39,323 nucleotides of DNA, from NCBI GenBank assembly GCA_902796595.1, contig CADBPM010000040.1, forward strand, positions 1 through 39,323, given 5' to 3'. This DNA comes from an uncultured Lachnospiraceae bacterium (GTDB lineage Bacteria > Bacillota > Clostridia > Lachnospirales > Lachnospiraceae). The translations under genes were made by a program, and so were the position numbers. This document shows positions 30,802 through 39,321 of this stretch, in pieces (within the stretch, counting starts at the first letter, position 1; each line of letters begins with the position of its first letter). Below the pieces are notes generated by a model, which was not told the DNA's origin, searched no databases, and worked only from the letters and a program-made list of their open reading frames with translations.

Positions 30802-32004
30802 TTATTTCAATGCTTCATGGAGAGGTTTTCCGGTTCTTCTTCTTGTGATCTCCATTAACCCAAGACCTGTCATATCTATAACGGTGCTTTGAGTGCTGTC
30901 ATGGTTCAGTTCTTCCTGCATAGTGCGGATCAACTCTTCTTCCATATATTTCGGCATATCGATAAAATCAACGATGATAATTCCTGAAATATTTCTCAGT
31001 CTCAATTCCTTTGCTATAGTAACGCAAGCTTCCTTGTTGACCTTTAGAAAAGTTTCTTCGCTCGAATTCTTTCCTTTTATGGCACCGCCTGAATTTACGT
31101 CGATAACAGTCATTGCCTCTGTCATTTCTATGACTATATAACCGCCGCTCTTAAGCCATACATTGGTTTTTAATGCTTTTTCTATTGTGGTTGAAATGGA
31201 ATAAAGCGCATCCAGTCCTATCATTTCATCTTCATATAGGAAAAGCTTATCAAGACTTTCCGGATCATTTTCAGCTAAATATTCCTGTATTTCCGCATAA
31301 GCGTCCTTGTCATCTGTCTGTATCTTTTCGATATCTTCATAGCCGTCCCTTAAAGGAATGAGGTAATCCGGAATATCTTTGTATACCCTCTGGTATTTTA
31401 CGCCATGAACTCCGAGATTGACCGCTTTTATATATGTAGCGTAAAGCTCTTCAAGCGAGCTTTTTATTCTATCTGCACTTACTCCTGCGGCATTTGTTCT
31501 TATTATACTGCCGCAGCCCGTAGTGTTTTTAAATTCCCCTGCCACATCAAGAAGCGCCTTTTTATCTGCTCCTGTAACAGTTTTACTGTTATCGAACTTC
31601 TTAGATATATGAACCTTGTCCATGAATGGCTTAAGCACCACATACCTGTTCATAAGCGTAATGTCTGTTGTAAGGAAGTACGATTTGGTTTTCGTGGGCT
31701 CTTTTTTGATCTGGACAAGAATAAGGTCGTTCTGAACAGGCATGCCGCCCTGCTTGCCATTAGTATATATAAGCGGCATTTTTTCAGACAAAGCAAGGTA
31801 AGCCTTTATTCCGGGAAATATTTCAACAAAGCAGGAAGAAATGTTTTTTACTACATTCTCCACTCTCCCTACGATTATATCTCCAAGGTTAAAACTGATA
31901 TCCTCTTTTCCTGTGGTTGAAATGTTTAGTTCCTTGATATCAAAATCATCGACTGTTGCGGAAATGTATCTGTTGTTTTTATTTATTACAAGTATCTGGC
32001 TCAA
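30802..32004 (-). CDS. rng: RNase E/G family endoribonuclease, short form
   Basis: Single-strand-specific endonuclease for rRNA maturation and mRNA decay. It has 400 residues. The N-terminal S1 domain (about 36-105, GDIIVGRVENVVKNISSCFVEIFPG), the RNase H/5'-sensor region and the catalytic DNase I-like part are present. The acidic metal-binding residues lie in TVIDVNSGG and IIVDFIDM. The protein stops at LMEITRRRTGKPLHEALK, before the CPxC-type zinc-link and dimer region found in E. coli RNase G, which has about 489 residues. The start is TTG 32004 with a weak ribosome binding site, behind a long structured leader. Confidence 0.9.
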   Translation of the reverse strand: MSQILVINKNNRYISATVDDFDIKELNISTTGKEDISFNLGDIIVGRVENVVKNISSCFVEIFPGIKAYLALSEKMPLIYTNGKQGGMPVQNDLILVQIKKEPTKTKSYFLTTDITLMNRYVVLKPFMDKVHISKKFDNSKTVTGADKKALLDVAGEFKNTTGCGSIIRTNAAGVSADRIKSSLEELYATYIKAVNLGVHGVKYQRVYKDIPDYLIPLRDGYEDIEKIQTDDKDAYAEIQEYLAENDPESLDKLFLYEDEMIGLDALYSISTTIEKALKTNVWLKSGGYIVIEMTEAMTVIDVNSGGAIKGKNSSEETFLKVNKEACVTIAKELRLRNISGIIIVDFIDMPKYMEEELIRTMQEELNHDSTQSTVIDMTGLGLMEITRRRTGKPLHEALK

Positions 32005-32006
32005 CT

Positions 32007-32332
32007 TTATTTTCTCGAAGTGATCTGTCCTGCATCAATCCCGTGATTGATGAGGATCTCACCCTTTCTGTTATTTTTGCATCGTATAAGGCATAATCTG
32101 AAACATAGTAGCACCCCCGCCTCATAAAGAAATTTATTATCAAGCTTTTTTCCAGCATTTATAAGCCGCCTGAAGGCAACAACGTAACCTCTTGGGGACT
32201 TGGTTCTGTTTGCTTCAAGAAATTCGAAGTCTTTTTGAACCTTAGATGAAAATATGCTAATATCTATATGTTTTCTTATTATTGGAGTGCACTGCGTAGC
32301 AGGGTCTCTATCCTACCAGCCTTCGCGAAACG
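32007..32332 (-). pseudogene. open frame without a start codon upstream of rng, or rng leader
   Basis: This holds most of the longest non-coding stretch in the window (32005-32480). On the minus strand a frame of about 107 codons is open from just after a TAG to a TAA two bases before the rng TTG. It contains no ATG, GTG or TTG. Its product would include DFEFLEANRTKSPRGYVVAF, which I do not recognise. It may be the 3' remnant of a gene once coupled to rng. Equally, the stretch may simply be structured leader RNA, since it carries a strong hairpin at 32020-32062. Confidence 0.3.
32020..32062 (-). promoter_or_regulatory. hairpin immediately upstream of rng
   Basis: A perfect 8-bp stem, CATCAATC/GATTGATG with a 4-base loop, is extended by TCCT/AGGA and GTGA/TCAC with small bulges. 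It ends 15 bases before the rng start. RNase E genes in proteobacteria are autoregulated through structured leaders; a comparable role here is inference. Confidence 0.45.
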
Positions 32333-32351
32333 AATAAAATTAGCTGGATAG
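32308..32351. repeat. bulged hairpin related to the repeat-associated hairpins
   Basis: Outer stem CCAGC (32316-32320) with GCTGG (32343-32347), extended by CTAT/ATAG across an unpaired CCTA. There is an inner TTCG/CGAA stem and a 3' TAAAATTA bulge. On the minus strand GTCTATCCAGC matches 11 bases of repeat copy B. It would lie in the rng leader. Confidence 0.4.
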
Positions 32352-32371
32352 ACTTTTTCCCTTAAAATATA

Positions 32372-32400
32372 ATTCTAACACTTTTGCAAGGTATTGTCAT
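32372..32400 (-). promoter_or_regulatory. candidate promoter of rng
   Basis: Minus strand ATGACA (32395-32400), 17-bp spacer, TAGAAT (32372-32377) preceded by TGT (extended -10). Initiation near 32365 would give an rng leader of about 360 nt. Confidence 0.5.
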
Positions 32401-32413
32401 CCGATTTTTCAGG

Positions 32414-32442
32414 TTTTTAATTTCACTAAAGTGTGGTAAAAT
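32414..32442 (+). promoter_or_regulatory. candidate extended -10 promoter of the small membrane protein
   Basis: A weak TTTTTA -35 (32414-32419), 17-bp spacer and TAAAAT -10 (32437-32442) preceded by TGG. It is back to back with the rng promoter, and the gene starts at 32481. Confidence 0.45.
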
Positions 32443-32480
32443 ATACAAAAATGTTTTTCAAAAAGAAAGTGAGGATTAAA

Positions 32481-33002
32481 ATGAGCTCTGGAAGTCATGG
32501 TTACACAAGTGCCAAAGAAAAATATGAGGATAATAAGTCAAGCGGCTGGACATTTACAGTCTTTGGTATAATCGGCTTTATCTTTACCCTTTTAAACCTT
32601 GTTAAAATATTTAACATCTACTCTTCCGCTTTTCAGTTTGTCGTAAGCGGATGTATGTTTGCGGCATTTATAGTAGTAGGTATCGTTTCATTTAAAAATG
32701 CTGACCACTATAAGTCTCTTATAAGCAAGGAAGAGGAGGACACTGCAAAATACAAGGCTTTTCTGAAAGAAAATGTAACTTACAGGTCTACTATAGCATG
32801 TCAGGACCCTCTTGCCGAGAAAGAGGCAAACGAACTCGTTGTTATAGAAAACATTAAAGAATCAATGGTGACAGAATTTCCAGATATTGATACAGACCTT
32901 GCCTATGCGCTTGCCGAAGAGCATTATGATGCGATCCGACCCGCAAGAGACACCATAGGAACGGAAACATCTCCTGAAATGGAAGAAGAAAAAGAAAACT
33001 AA
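32481..33002 (+). CDS. small membrane protein of unknown function
   Basis: 173 residues from ATG 32481, chosen because GTGAGG is correctly spaced before it (an upstream GTG-type extension to 32433 is unlikely). A polar N-terminus (MSSGSHGYTSAKEKYED) precedes two hydrophobic helices at about residues 22-41 and 50-72. These are followed by a charged cytoplasmic-type tail of about 100 residues with helical Glu-rich segments and a very acidic end (SPEMEEEKEN). I recognise no catalytic motif. The helical hairpin plus soluble tail is compatible with a membrane adaptor. It is the only plus-strand gene between 21.6 kb and the window end. Confidence 0.75.
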   Translation: MSSGSHGYTSAKEKYEDNKSSGWTFTVFGIIGFIFTLLNLVKIFNIYSSAFQFVVSGCMFAAFIVVGIVSFKNADHYKSLISKEEEDTAKYKAFLKENVTYRSTIACQDPLAEKEANELVVIENIKESMVTEFPDIDTDLAYALAEEHYDAIRPARDTIGTETSPEMEEEKEN

Positions 33003-33011
33003 AAAGTAAGG

Positions 33012-33058
33012 AAACAATGATGGCGCATCCTTCAAAGCAGGATGCGCCATCATTGTTT
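33012..33058. terminator. perfect 20-bp hairpin, bidirectional terminator
   Basis: 33012-33031 pairs perfectly with 33039-33058 across a 7-base TCAAAGC loop; the stem is flanked by A's on the left and T's on the right. It lies between the converging stop codons of the small membrane protein and the SNF2 gene, four bases from the latter. Confidence 0.8.
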
Positions 33059-33062
33059 GAGA

Positions 33063-36000
33063 TCAATATTTAAACAAATCTTCCACTTCTTCTCTGGTAA
33101 GCTTATTAAGGAAGACTTCGCCTGCCTGGATAACAGAATCGGCAAGGTCTTTCTTCTTTTCCTGAAGCTTGTAGATCTTCTCTTCTATCGTTCCTTTTGT
33201 AATAAGTTTCATAACGTTAACGTTATTCTTCTGACCGATCCTATATACACGGTCGGTTGCCTGCTCTTCTACGGCAGGATTCCACCAAGGATCATAATGG
33301 ATGACCATGTCAGCACCGGTAAGATTGAGACCGGTACCGCCTGCCTTGAGGCTGATGAGGTAAACCTGTCTCTCACCTTCGTTGAAGGTCTTTACATCCT
33401 TATTTCTCTGCTCGATAGGAGTACTTCCATCAAGATAGAAAAACTCTACTTGCTGTTCATTCAAGGCATCAGAAATTATCTGGAGCATTGATGTGAACTG
33501 TGAGAATATAAGTATCCTGTGCCCATTTCCTATGGCGTTTGAAATAACCTGCAGAAGAAGGTTCATTTTACCTGAACCACCATCATAGTTATCGATAAAG
33601 GTTGACGGATGACAGCAGATCTGACGCAGTCTTGTAAGTGAAGCAAGGATCATCATACGGCTCTTTTCGAAACCATTTTTACTGATCTCGTTATTAATCT
33701 CTTTCTTCATATTTTCCAGATAAGAAAGATATACTTCCTTCTGCTCGTCGGTCATATCAGTTATCATCTTGCGCTCAGTCTTTTCAGGAAGTTCTGTGAG
33801 CACATCCCTCTTCATTCGTCTAAGAATAAAAGGCTTAATATGGAAATTAAGCTGTTTAAGAGCATCTTTGTCATTCATCCTCATTACAGGTTTTTCGTAC
33901 ATATTCACAAATTTTGAATGAGTGTACAGGTAGCCCGGCATAAGGAAATCAAAAATCGACCAAAGCTCTGAAAGGTTATTTTCAATAGGTGTACCGGTAA
34001 GAGCGAACCTGTGATCTGAGTCAAGAAGCTTTACAGCCTTCGCATTCTGACTGTTAGGGTTCTTTATAAACTGTGCCTCATCAAGGAAGACAGAGTTGAA
34101 ATGAACCTTCGAAAGCAGGTCAATATCACGCCTTAATATAGGGTATGATACAAGCACTATATCATAGTGTTTACATTCTCTTATTGCCTTGTGGCGGTCC
34201 TCAGGATTTCCCATTATCATAACTGTTGAAATCTCAGGAGCAAAATTTGAAATTTCATCTTCCCAGTTGTAAACAAGGGATGAAGGGCATACAACAAGAT
34301 TTATCGCATCTACATTTCTTGACTTCACATTTGCAAGATATACAATGGTCTGTAATGTCTTACCAAGACCCATATCATCTGCAAGTATACCTGAAAGGAA
34401 ATGCTCTGCAAGTGATGAAAGCCATCTGTAACCGGCAACCTGATAAGGTCTCACGTCTGCCTTTATATTGGCAGGTACATTAAGCTCTGTATCTTCAGGA
34501 TGGTCGATAGCTGCAATAAGCGACTTGACGGATTTATCCATTTCAAGCTGATAAGTGCCCTCTTTCATAGCCTGATTCAGGTAGAAAGCATAATCAATCG
34601 AGGTATAAATATTGCCGTCTTTTATATTTTCATCAGTTATATCACCGATTCTTGTAAGAAGGTCATTTACCTTGCCAAGGTCTCCGGTAGTAAGATCAAG
34701 GAAACTTCCATTCTTAAGTCTGAAGAATTTCTTTTTAACCTTAAGAGACCTGAACAGTTCTTTTAATTCTTCTTTGCTTACATCCTCAAATTCAAAGCCG
34801 ACCTCAAGAAGGTTGTTGCTGTTTTCAATATGTACAGCAGTCTTAAGAAGCTTAGGCGGATTAACCTTGATATTCTTAAATGTATCTGAATAGAACATCT
34901 CATATCTTGAAGTCATATCATTGAGACCGCCAGAAAGGAATTCATAGATTTGGTCTTCATCCTTCATAAAGAAGTATTTGCCGTCTCTTACAAAACCGAA
35001 GCTCTCTATATCATCAAAACATGCTGACTCTCGGAAAATCTGTCTGACGATGATAATATTTGAGTCAGGCATAGGATCGAATGGATTAAAACTGTATTCT
35101 CCGTAAATAGTCTTTATCTCAAGCTTAAGATTCTTGTTGTCTGTATCAAGATAAAGCTCAAAATTAACATCCTCGGTGATATAATTATTCTTCAGTGAAT
35201 CAGGTATTGTCAATGAGAATGTCTCATGTATTCTTGGTAGCACAGCCTTAAGGAAGCGATCTTTTTCATCACCGTCAAAAGTAAGGGAATATTCCCCTGC
35301 ATTTTCCATGGATGAATACAGCGGCAAGAAATGCTTTGTGAAAAGCTTATCAGGATGATAAACAACGCCATCATAAAGGAACATTTTGCCTTTTTCATCA
35401 AGTGGGATAATCTTATTACTATCCCAGATAAGGACTATCGAGTCATCATCTTCAGAAAGATTCAGGGCAAAATTTATGTCAGGTTTTTCATCTTTAAATT
35501 CAACATTTTCGAATGTCTCGCCTGCAAAAACAAGGTTGAAAGGCATATTTGTCAGGCGCAAAAGACGAAGGAGCATGTGCCTGTCTATGTAGAGTTCGGA
35601 CTTATTAAAGATACCCGAAATATTACCCTTGCCGGTCATTTCCTGAATATCATATATTTCCGTAAGGAAGTCAAGAATTTTCTCGGATGCCTTATCGAAG
35701 CGGCTTTCCCCAGGGAAAAAACTAAATTCCTTGCCAAGCTTTATCGTTCTTCCTTCAATGTAATCACCAAGGAATTTTCTTGCATTCTGCACCTTGTACA
35801 TCCTGCTGCTGCCGGCAAGAAGGGAGATCACAGCCTTGACAGAATTATCTGCTTTGAGCATTGAAGGGATATTTACCTCAAGCTGAATATGGAATATCTC
35901 ACCAAGTCCTGTTATATAATCGAGCTTGTCAAAGTAATCAAGAATCTGGGTGATCTTTCTCTCTTCACTTGAAGCTATCCCCTTCTGACGCTTTCTGTCC

Positions 36001-36290
36001 TTATAATCAGCAATGTAGAGAAGAGTTGCCACTACATGCTTGCATGCGCCGGAGTATTTCCTGCTTGCAGGACAGTTGCAGCGATACACAACATGCTCAG
36101 GGTCAGTTATATCTACATCTACAGTATACTCGCTGTTGCCCTGAACACAGGCTCTATAATGTTCCTTGACCTTTGATTTTGCAATCTTTTTGATAGCCTT
36201 ATTTGTGTAGTATCTTAAGCCTCTTGAATAAACAATATCATCAGTTGCAAGGTTTTTTATATCATTTCTTGAAAGTTCTTTATCTGCCAT
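33063..36290 (-). CDS. SNF2-family helicase with SWIM zinc finger
   Basis: A 1075-residue DNA translocase-like protein. An N-terminal SWIM finger (CNCPASRKYSGACKHV, about residues 68-85) and a long SNF2-associated middle region (about 100-600) precede the helicase core. Core motifs are LADDMGLGKTLQT (K644), LDEAQFIKN (motif II, DEAQ), ALTGTPIENNLSELW, and the C-terminal motifs LKAGGTGLNLTGADMVIHYDPWWNP and QATDRVYRIGQ. Such bacterial HepA/RapA-like proteins have no agreed role. It follows trkH after 19 bases with no convincing ribosome binding site; a TATAAT at 36298-36303 ends seven bases before the ATG. Confidence 0.93.
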   Translation of the reverse strand: MADKELSRNDIKNLATDDIVYSRGLRYYTNKAIKKIAKSKVKEHYRACVQGNSEYTVDVDITDPEHVVYRCNCPASRKYSGACKHVVATLLYIADYKDRKRQKGIASSEERKITQILDYFDKLDYITGLGEIFHIQLEVNIPSMLKADNSVKAVISLLAGSSRMYKVQNARKFLGDYIEGRTIKLGKEFSFFPGESRFDKASEKILDFLTEIYDIQEMTGKGNISGIFNKSELYIDRHMLLRLLRLTNMPFNLVFAGETFENVEFKDEKPDINFALNLSEDDDSIVLIWDSNKIIPLDEKGKMFLYDGVVYHPDKLFTKHFLPLYSSMENAGEYSLTFDGDEKDRFLKAVLPRIHETFSLTIPDSLKNNYITEDVNFELYLDTDNKNLKLEIKTIYGEYSFNPFDPMPDSNIIIVRQIFRESACFDDIESFGFVRDGKYFFMKDEDQIYEFLSGGLNDMTSRYEMFYSDTFKNIKVNPPKLLKTAVHIENSNNLLEVGFEFEDVSKEELKELFRSLKVKKKFFRLKNGSFLDLTTGDLGKVNDLLTRIGDITDENIKDGNIYTSIDYAFYLNQAMKEGTYQLEMDKSVKSLIAAIDHPEDTELNVPANIKADVRPYQVAGYRWLSSLAEHFLSGILADDMGLGKTLQTIVYLANVKSRNVDAINLVVCPSSLVYNWEDEISNFAPEISTVMIMGNPEDRHKAIRECKHYDIVLVSYPILRRDIDLLSKVHFNSVFLDEAQFIKNPNSQNAKAVKLLDSDHRFALTGTPIENNLSELWSIFDFLMPGYLYTHSKFVNMYEKPVMRMNDKDALKQLNFHIKPFILRRMKRDVLTELPEKTERKMITDMTDEQKEVYLSYLENMKKEINNEISKNGFEKSRMMILASLTRLRQICCHPSTFIDNYDGGSGKMNLLLQVISNAIGNGHRILIFSQFTSMLQIISDALNEQQVEFFYLDGSTPIEQRNKDVKTFNEGERQVYLISLKAGGTGLNLTGADMVIHYDPWWNPAVEEQATDRVYRIGQKNNVNVMKLITKGTIEEKIYKLQEKKKDLADSVIQAGEVFLNKLTREEVEDLFKY

Positions 36291-36309
36291 TTTATAAATT
36301 ATATTCCAT

Positions 36310-37752
36310 TCATTTTCTGCCCCATGTTCTTGGATATAAAAGTAAGAGCATAGGGAATATTTCCAGTCTTCCAGCTAACATGTCAAATATAAGTACAAGC
36401 TTGGTCCGGTCTGAAAAAGCGGCAAAATTTCCGGAAGGTCCGACCATTCCAAGACCTGGTCCTATATTGTTCAATGTAGCTACTATTGCGGTGAAGCTTG
36501 TCTCAAAGTCAAAATTATCGAGTGTCACAATAAGAAATGAAGTAAAAAACAGGATAACATAGGACACCAGAAACACATTTGCATTTCTTATCACAGTATG
36601 TCCGACAGGCTTACCATCCATTTTTATTATCTTAACACTCTTCTGGTGTATCATGCATGAAAGCTCTTTTTTCAAGGATTTAAGATATATCACTATCCTT
36701 GAAACCTTCATTCCGCCGCCGGTACTTCCGGCGCAGGCTCCCATATACATGACCGTAATTAAAATACAGCGTGAAAACATAGGCCATTTATCAAAATCTG
36801 CCGTTGCATAGCCTGTTGTCGTCATGACTGAAGCGACAGAAAATGCCGCATCCTTGACATTTGTACTAAGAGCATTGGCATTTCCCATTATATTTAAAAC
36901 AATAACTGTGACCGCAACTGCATAAACGCCGATATACCACCTTACTTCCTCTATTGAAAAGGCATCCTTGAATTTGCCTTTTATAATATAGAAATAAAAA
37001 TTGAAATTGACACCAAAAAGCATCATAAATACAGTTATGATAACCTGCTGTGTAAATGTATAGTTGCCGCACGAAGAATTATTGACACCAAAGCCACCCG
37101 TACCGGCAGTACCAAAGGTTATGCAAAGGGCATTGAAGACATCCATGCCGGTTGCAAGCATAACTATAAACTGTATCACCGTGATCGCAATATATATTTT
37201 ATAAAGATATGATGCTGTTTTTTTAACGTTGGGTACAAGCTTGCCTACAGAAGGTCCCGGGCTTTCCGCCTTCAATATCTGCATATCCTGCCCTCCAAAA
37301 AGAGGAAGCACTGCAAGTATAAAGACAAGAACACCCATTCCGCCAACCCAGTGCGAAAAGCTTCTCCATATAAGAATACAGTGAGGAAGCCCTGTAAGGT
37401 CGGTAAGTACCGATGATCCTGTAGTTGTAAATCCTGATACAATCTCGAAAAGGGCATCAATGTATGAATTAAAGTAACCACTGCAGCTAAGCGGAATAGC
37501 CCCTATAAGACTTATGATAAACCATGTCAGGGCACAGATAACAAACCCCTCTCTCGCATAAAAATGCTTATGTTTAGGCTTTATCCTTGTAATCACAAAG
37601 CCTATAAGGGCGGAAACAAGTGCAGTGACCATAAAGGGGATGCCGGCATCCATTTCATTATAAAAAACAGCTGTGAATGAAGGGAGCAAGAGGAATACTC
37701 CTTCAAAACACATTACCCATCCGAGCACAAAAAATATTATATAGTAATTCAT
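36310..37752 (-). CDS. trkH: Trk/Ktr-type potassium transporter membrane subunit TrkH
   Basis: The ion-conducting subunit of a K+ uptake system, 480 residues. Four membrane-pore-membrane repeats are visible through their filter segments: FTTTGSSVL, FGTAGTGGFG, MTTTGYATAD and NNIGPGLGMVG, each with the selectivity-filter glycine. The GACAGSTGGGMKVSRIVI block is typical TrkH. It starts three bases after the trkA stop, so the two subunits are coupled. Confidence 0.95.
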   Translation of the reverse strand: MNYYIIFFVLGWVMCFEGVFLLLPSFTAVFYNEMDAGIPFMVTALVSALIGFVITRIKPKHKHFYAREGFVICALTWFIISLIGAIPLSCSGYFNSYIDALFEIVSGFTTTGSSVLTDLTGLPHCILIWRSFSHWVGGMGVLVFILAVLPLFGGQDMQILKAESPGPSVGKLVPNVKKTASYLYKIYIAITVIQFIVMLATGMDVFNALCITFGTAGTGGFGVNNSSCGNYTFTQQVIITVFMMLFGVNFNFYFYIIKGKFKDAFSIEEVRWYIGVYAVAVTVIVLNIMGNANALSTNVKDAAFSVASVMTTTGYATADFDKWPMFSRCILITVMYMGACAGSTGGGMKVSRIVIYLKSLKKELSCMIHQKSVKIIKMDGKPVGHTVIRNANVFLVSYVILFFTSFLIVTLDNFDFETSFTAIVATLNNIGPGLGMVGPSGNFAAFSDRTKLVLIFDMLAGRLEIFPMLLLLYPRTWGRK

Positions 37753-37755
37753 AGA

Positions 37756-39114
37756 TTATACTTCCAGAATATCCGTTATTCCTGTAAGCCCCTTTCTTGT
37801 AGTGACTATGATAACGCTGTCACCTGGTTTGATCTCATCTTTACCGGAAGGAGTAATAAGCTTTCCCTTTCTGGCAATAGAGGCAATAAGAATATCTGAT
37901 TTAATCTTAAGCTCTGAAATAGGTCTGTCCGTTACCTGTGAATCCTCTTTTATAAGAAACTCCAATGCCTCAACCTTGCCGCCAACAAGGCGATAAAGGG
38001 TTTCAACATTGCTTCCGAATGAATTCTGCATCGAACGAACGTATTTAATTATATATTCACTTGTAATTTCTTTAGGTCTGATAACTGATCCTATAGGAAG
38101 TTCAGATAAGACTTCTTCAAAATCAATCTTGTTTACCTTTGTAATGGTCTTGGCATTTGACACTGTCTGTGCATATAAGGAAAGCATGATATTTTCCTCA
38201 TCGATATTTGTTATCGAAACAACGGCATCTGCCTGCCTTATTCCCTCTTCCAAAAGAACATGCTTATCTGTGGCGTCTCCATGGATTACAAGTGCCTGCG
38301 GTATAGCCTCGGACAGGAATTCACATCTGCTGTTATCCTCTTCAACTATCTTTACAGAAACTCTTGCTTTAATGAGCTCCTGCGCAAGATAATAGGAAAT
38401 AGTACCACCTCCGCAGATAAGCACATTTTTTATAGGATTGGATTTTATTCCAATTTTATGAAAGAACGTATAGCTGTCGCGAAGACTTAAGATACATGAA
38501 ATAGTATCTCCTTCTTTAAGTACGAATGAGCCGTCAGGAATGATGATCTGATCCTCGCGCATTACTATACAGACAAGGATACTTCTTGAAAATGTCTGCG
38601 AAAATGCAATAAGGTTCATGCCATCGACAACAGACCCCCTCGGTATTGTGACACTGATAAGATTGATCCTTCCCTTGTTAAAAGTATCCACTTCGATAGC
38701 TGAAGGAAAATGGATCAGTCTTGCCATTTCAAGAGCGGCTGTACGCTCAGGATTTATGGCAAGAGAAAGGCCAAGTTCTTCTTTGATAAAGCTTATTTCT
38801 GAAAAATAATGCGGATCACGAACTCTGGCTATGGTCTGACAATTACCGGCTTTCTTTGCTATAAGGCAGGAAAGAAGATTTATCTCATCCTTACCAGTTA
38901 CAGCAATAAGAAGATCAGCATTTTCAACGTCTGCCTCCATCTGGATCTTGTAACTTGTACCATTTCCCTGAACTGCCTGTACATCAAGAACACTGACAGC
39001 ATCCTGTAAATGTTCGCTGTCTGTATCTATTACAGTGATATCATGATCCTCTTCTGACAGCTGTTTGGCAAGTGCATAACCAACCTTGCCACAGCCGACG
39101 ATAATAATGTTCAT
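37756..39114 (-). CDS. trkA: Trk potassium uptake regulatory subunit TrkA
   Basis: Cytoplasmic RCK protein that gates TrkH in response to nucleotides. About 452 residues: two tandem RCK_N Rossmann domains (GCGKVGYALAKQL with D in VIDTD near the start; CGGGTISYYLAQEL near 230), each followed by an RCK_C domain. The start is ATG 39114 (MNIIIVGCGKVGYA) behind GGGAGT; the frame stays open to 39216, but the extra residues do not resemble TrkA. Full-length, two-RCK architecture fits TrkA rather than KtrA. Confidence 0.94.
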   Translation of the reverse strand: MNIIIVGCGKVGYALAKQLSEEDHDITVIDTDSEHLQDAVSVLDVQAVQGNGTSYKIQMEADVENADLLIAVTGKDEINLLSCLIAKKAGNCQTIARVRDPHYFSEISFIKEELGLSLAINPERTAALEMARLIHFPSAIEVDTFNKGRINLISVTIPRGSVVDGMNLIAFSQTFSRSILVCIVMREDQIIIPDGSFVLKEGDTISCILSLRDSYTFFHKIGIKSNPIKNVLICGGGTISYYLAQELIKARVSVKIVEEDNSRCEFLSEAIPQALVIHGDATDKHVLLEEGIRQADAVVSITNIDEENIMLSLYAQTVSNAKTITKVNKIDFEEVLSELPIGSVIRPKEITSEYIIKYVRSMQNSFGSNVETLYRLVGGKVEALEFLIKEDSQVTDRPISELKIKSDILIASIARKGKLITPSGKDEIKPGDSVIIVTTRKGLTGITDILEV

Positions 39115-39187
39115 TTTAACTCCCTTAGGAATGAATTTTATAATGTCGGTGTCAAAAATTGCCGCCGATATCATAACCAACCTTATT

Positions 39188-39216
39188 ATTTTACTATAAA
39201 ATGCTACAAAGGTCAA
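39188..39216 (-). promoter_or_regulatory. promoter of the trkA-trkH-SNF2 operon
   Basis: Minus strand TTGACC (39211-39216), 17-bp spacer and TAAAAT (39188-39193). The -35 box is four bases from the palindrome of repeat copy B. Confidence 0.6.
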
Positions 39217-39220
39217 AGCC

Positions 39221-39321
39221 TATCGTAAACGAAATAAGTAATTTCGTTTACGATAAACGTCGCCGAGAATTAATGCTGGATAGACTTGCTCTATCCGCAA
39301 TTATTTTCTTCGCTTACTATA
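39221..39321 (-). repeat. interspersed ~100-bp repeat, copy B (inverted)
   Basis: Reads on the minus strand from TATAGTAAGCGAAG (39321) through a 7-bp hairpin GGATAGA/TCTATCC (39278-39296) to the 35-bp palindrome (39221-39255). The palindrome arms TATCGTAAACGAAAT and ATTTCGTTTACGATA match perfectly. It is closely similar to copy A throughout. It lies immediately upstream of the trkA promoter and almost reaches the window end, so more of it may lie outside. Confidence 0.85.

Noticed and set aside
31405..31920. 171-codon plus-strand open frame
   Set aside because: It lies antisense within rng, lacks a credible ribosome binding site, and its product looks like the complement of a conserved gene.
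33042..33491. 149-codon plus-strand open frame overlapping the SNF2 3' end
   Set aside because: It begins inside the bidirectional terminator and runs antisense through conserved helicase motifs.
35331..35864. 177-codon plus-strand open frame
   Set aside because: Antisense shadow of the SNF2 helicase gene; no family resemblance and no start signal.
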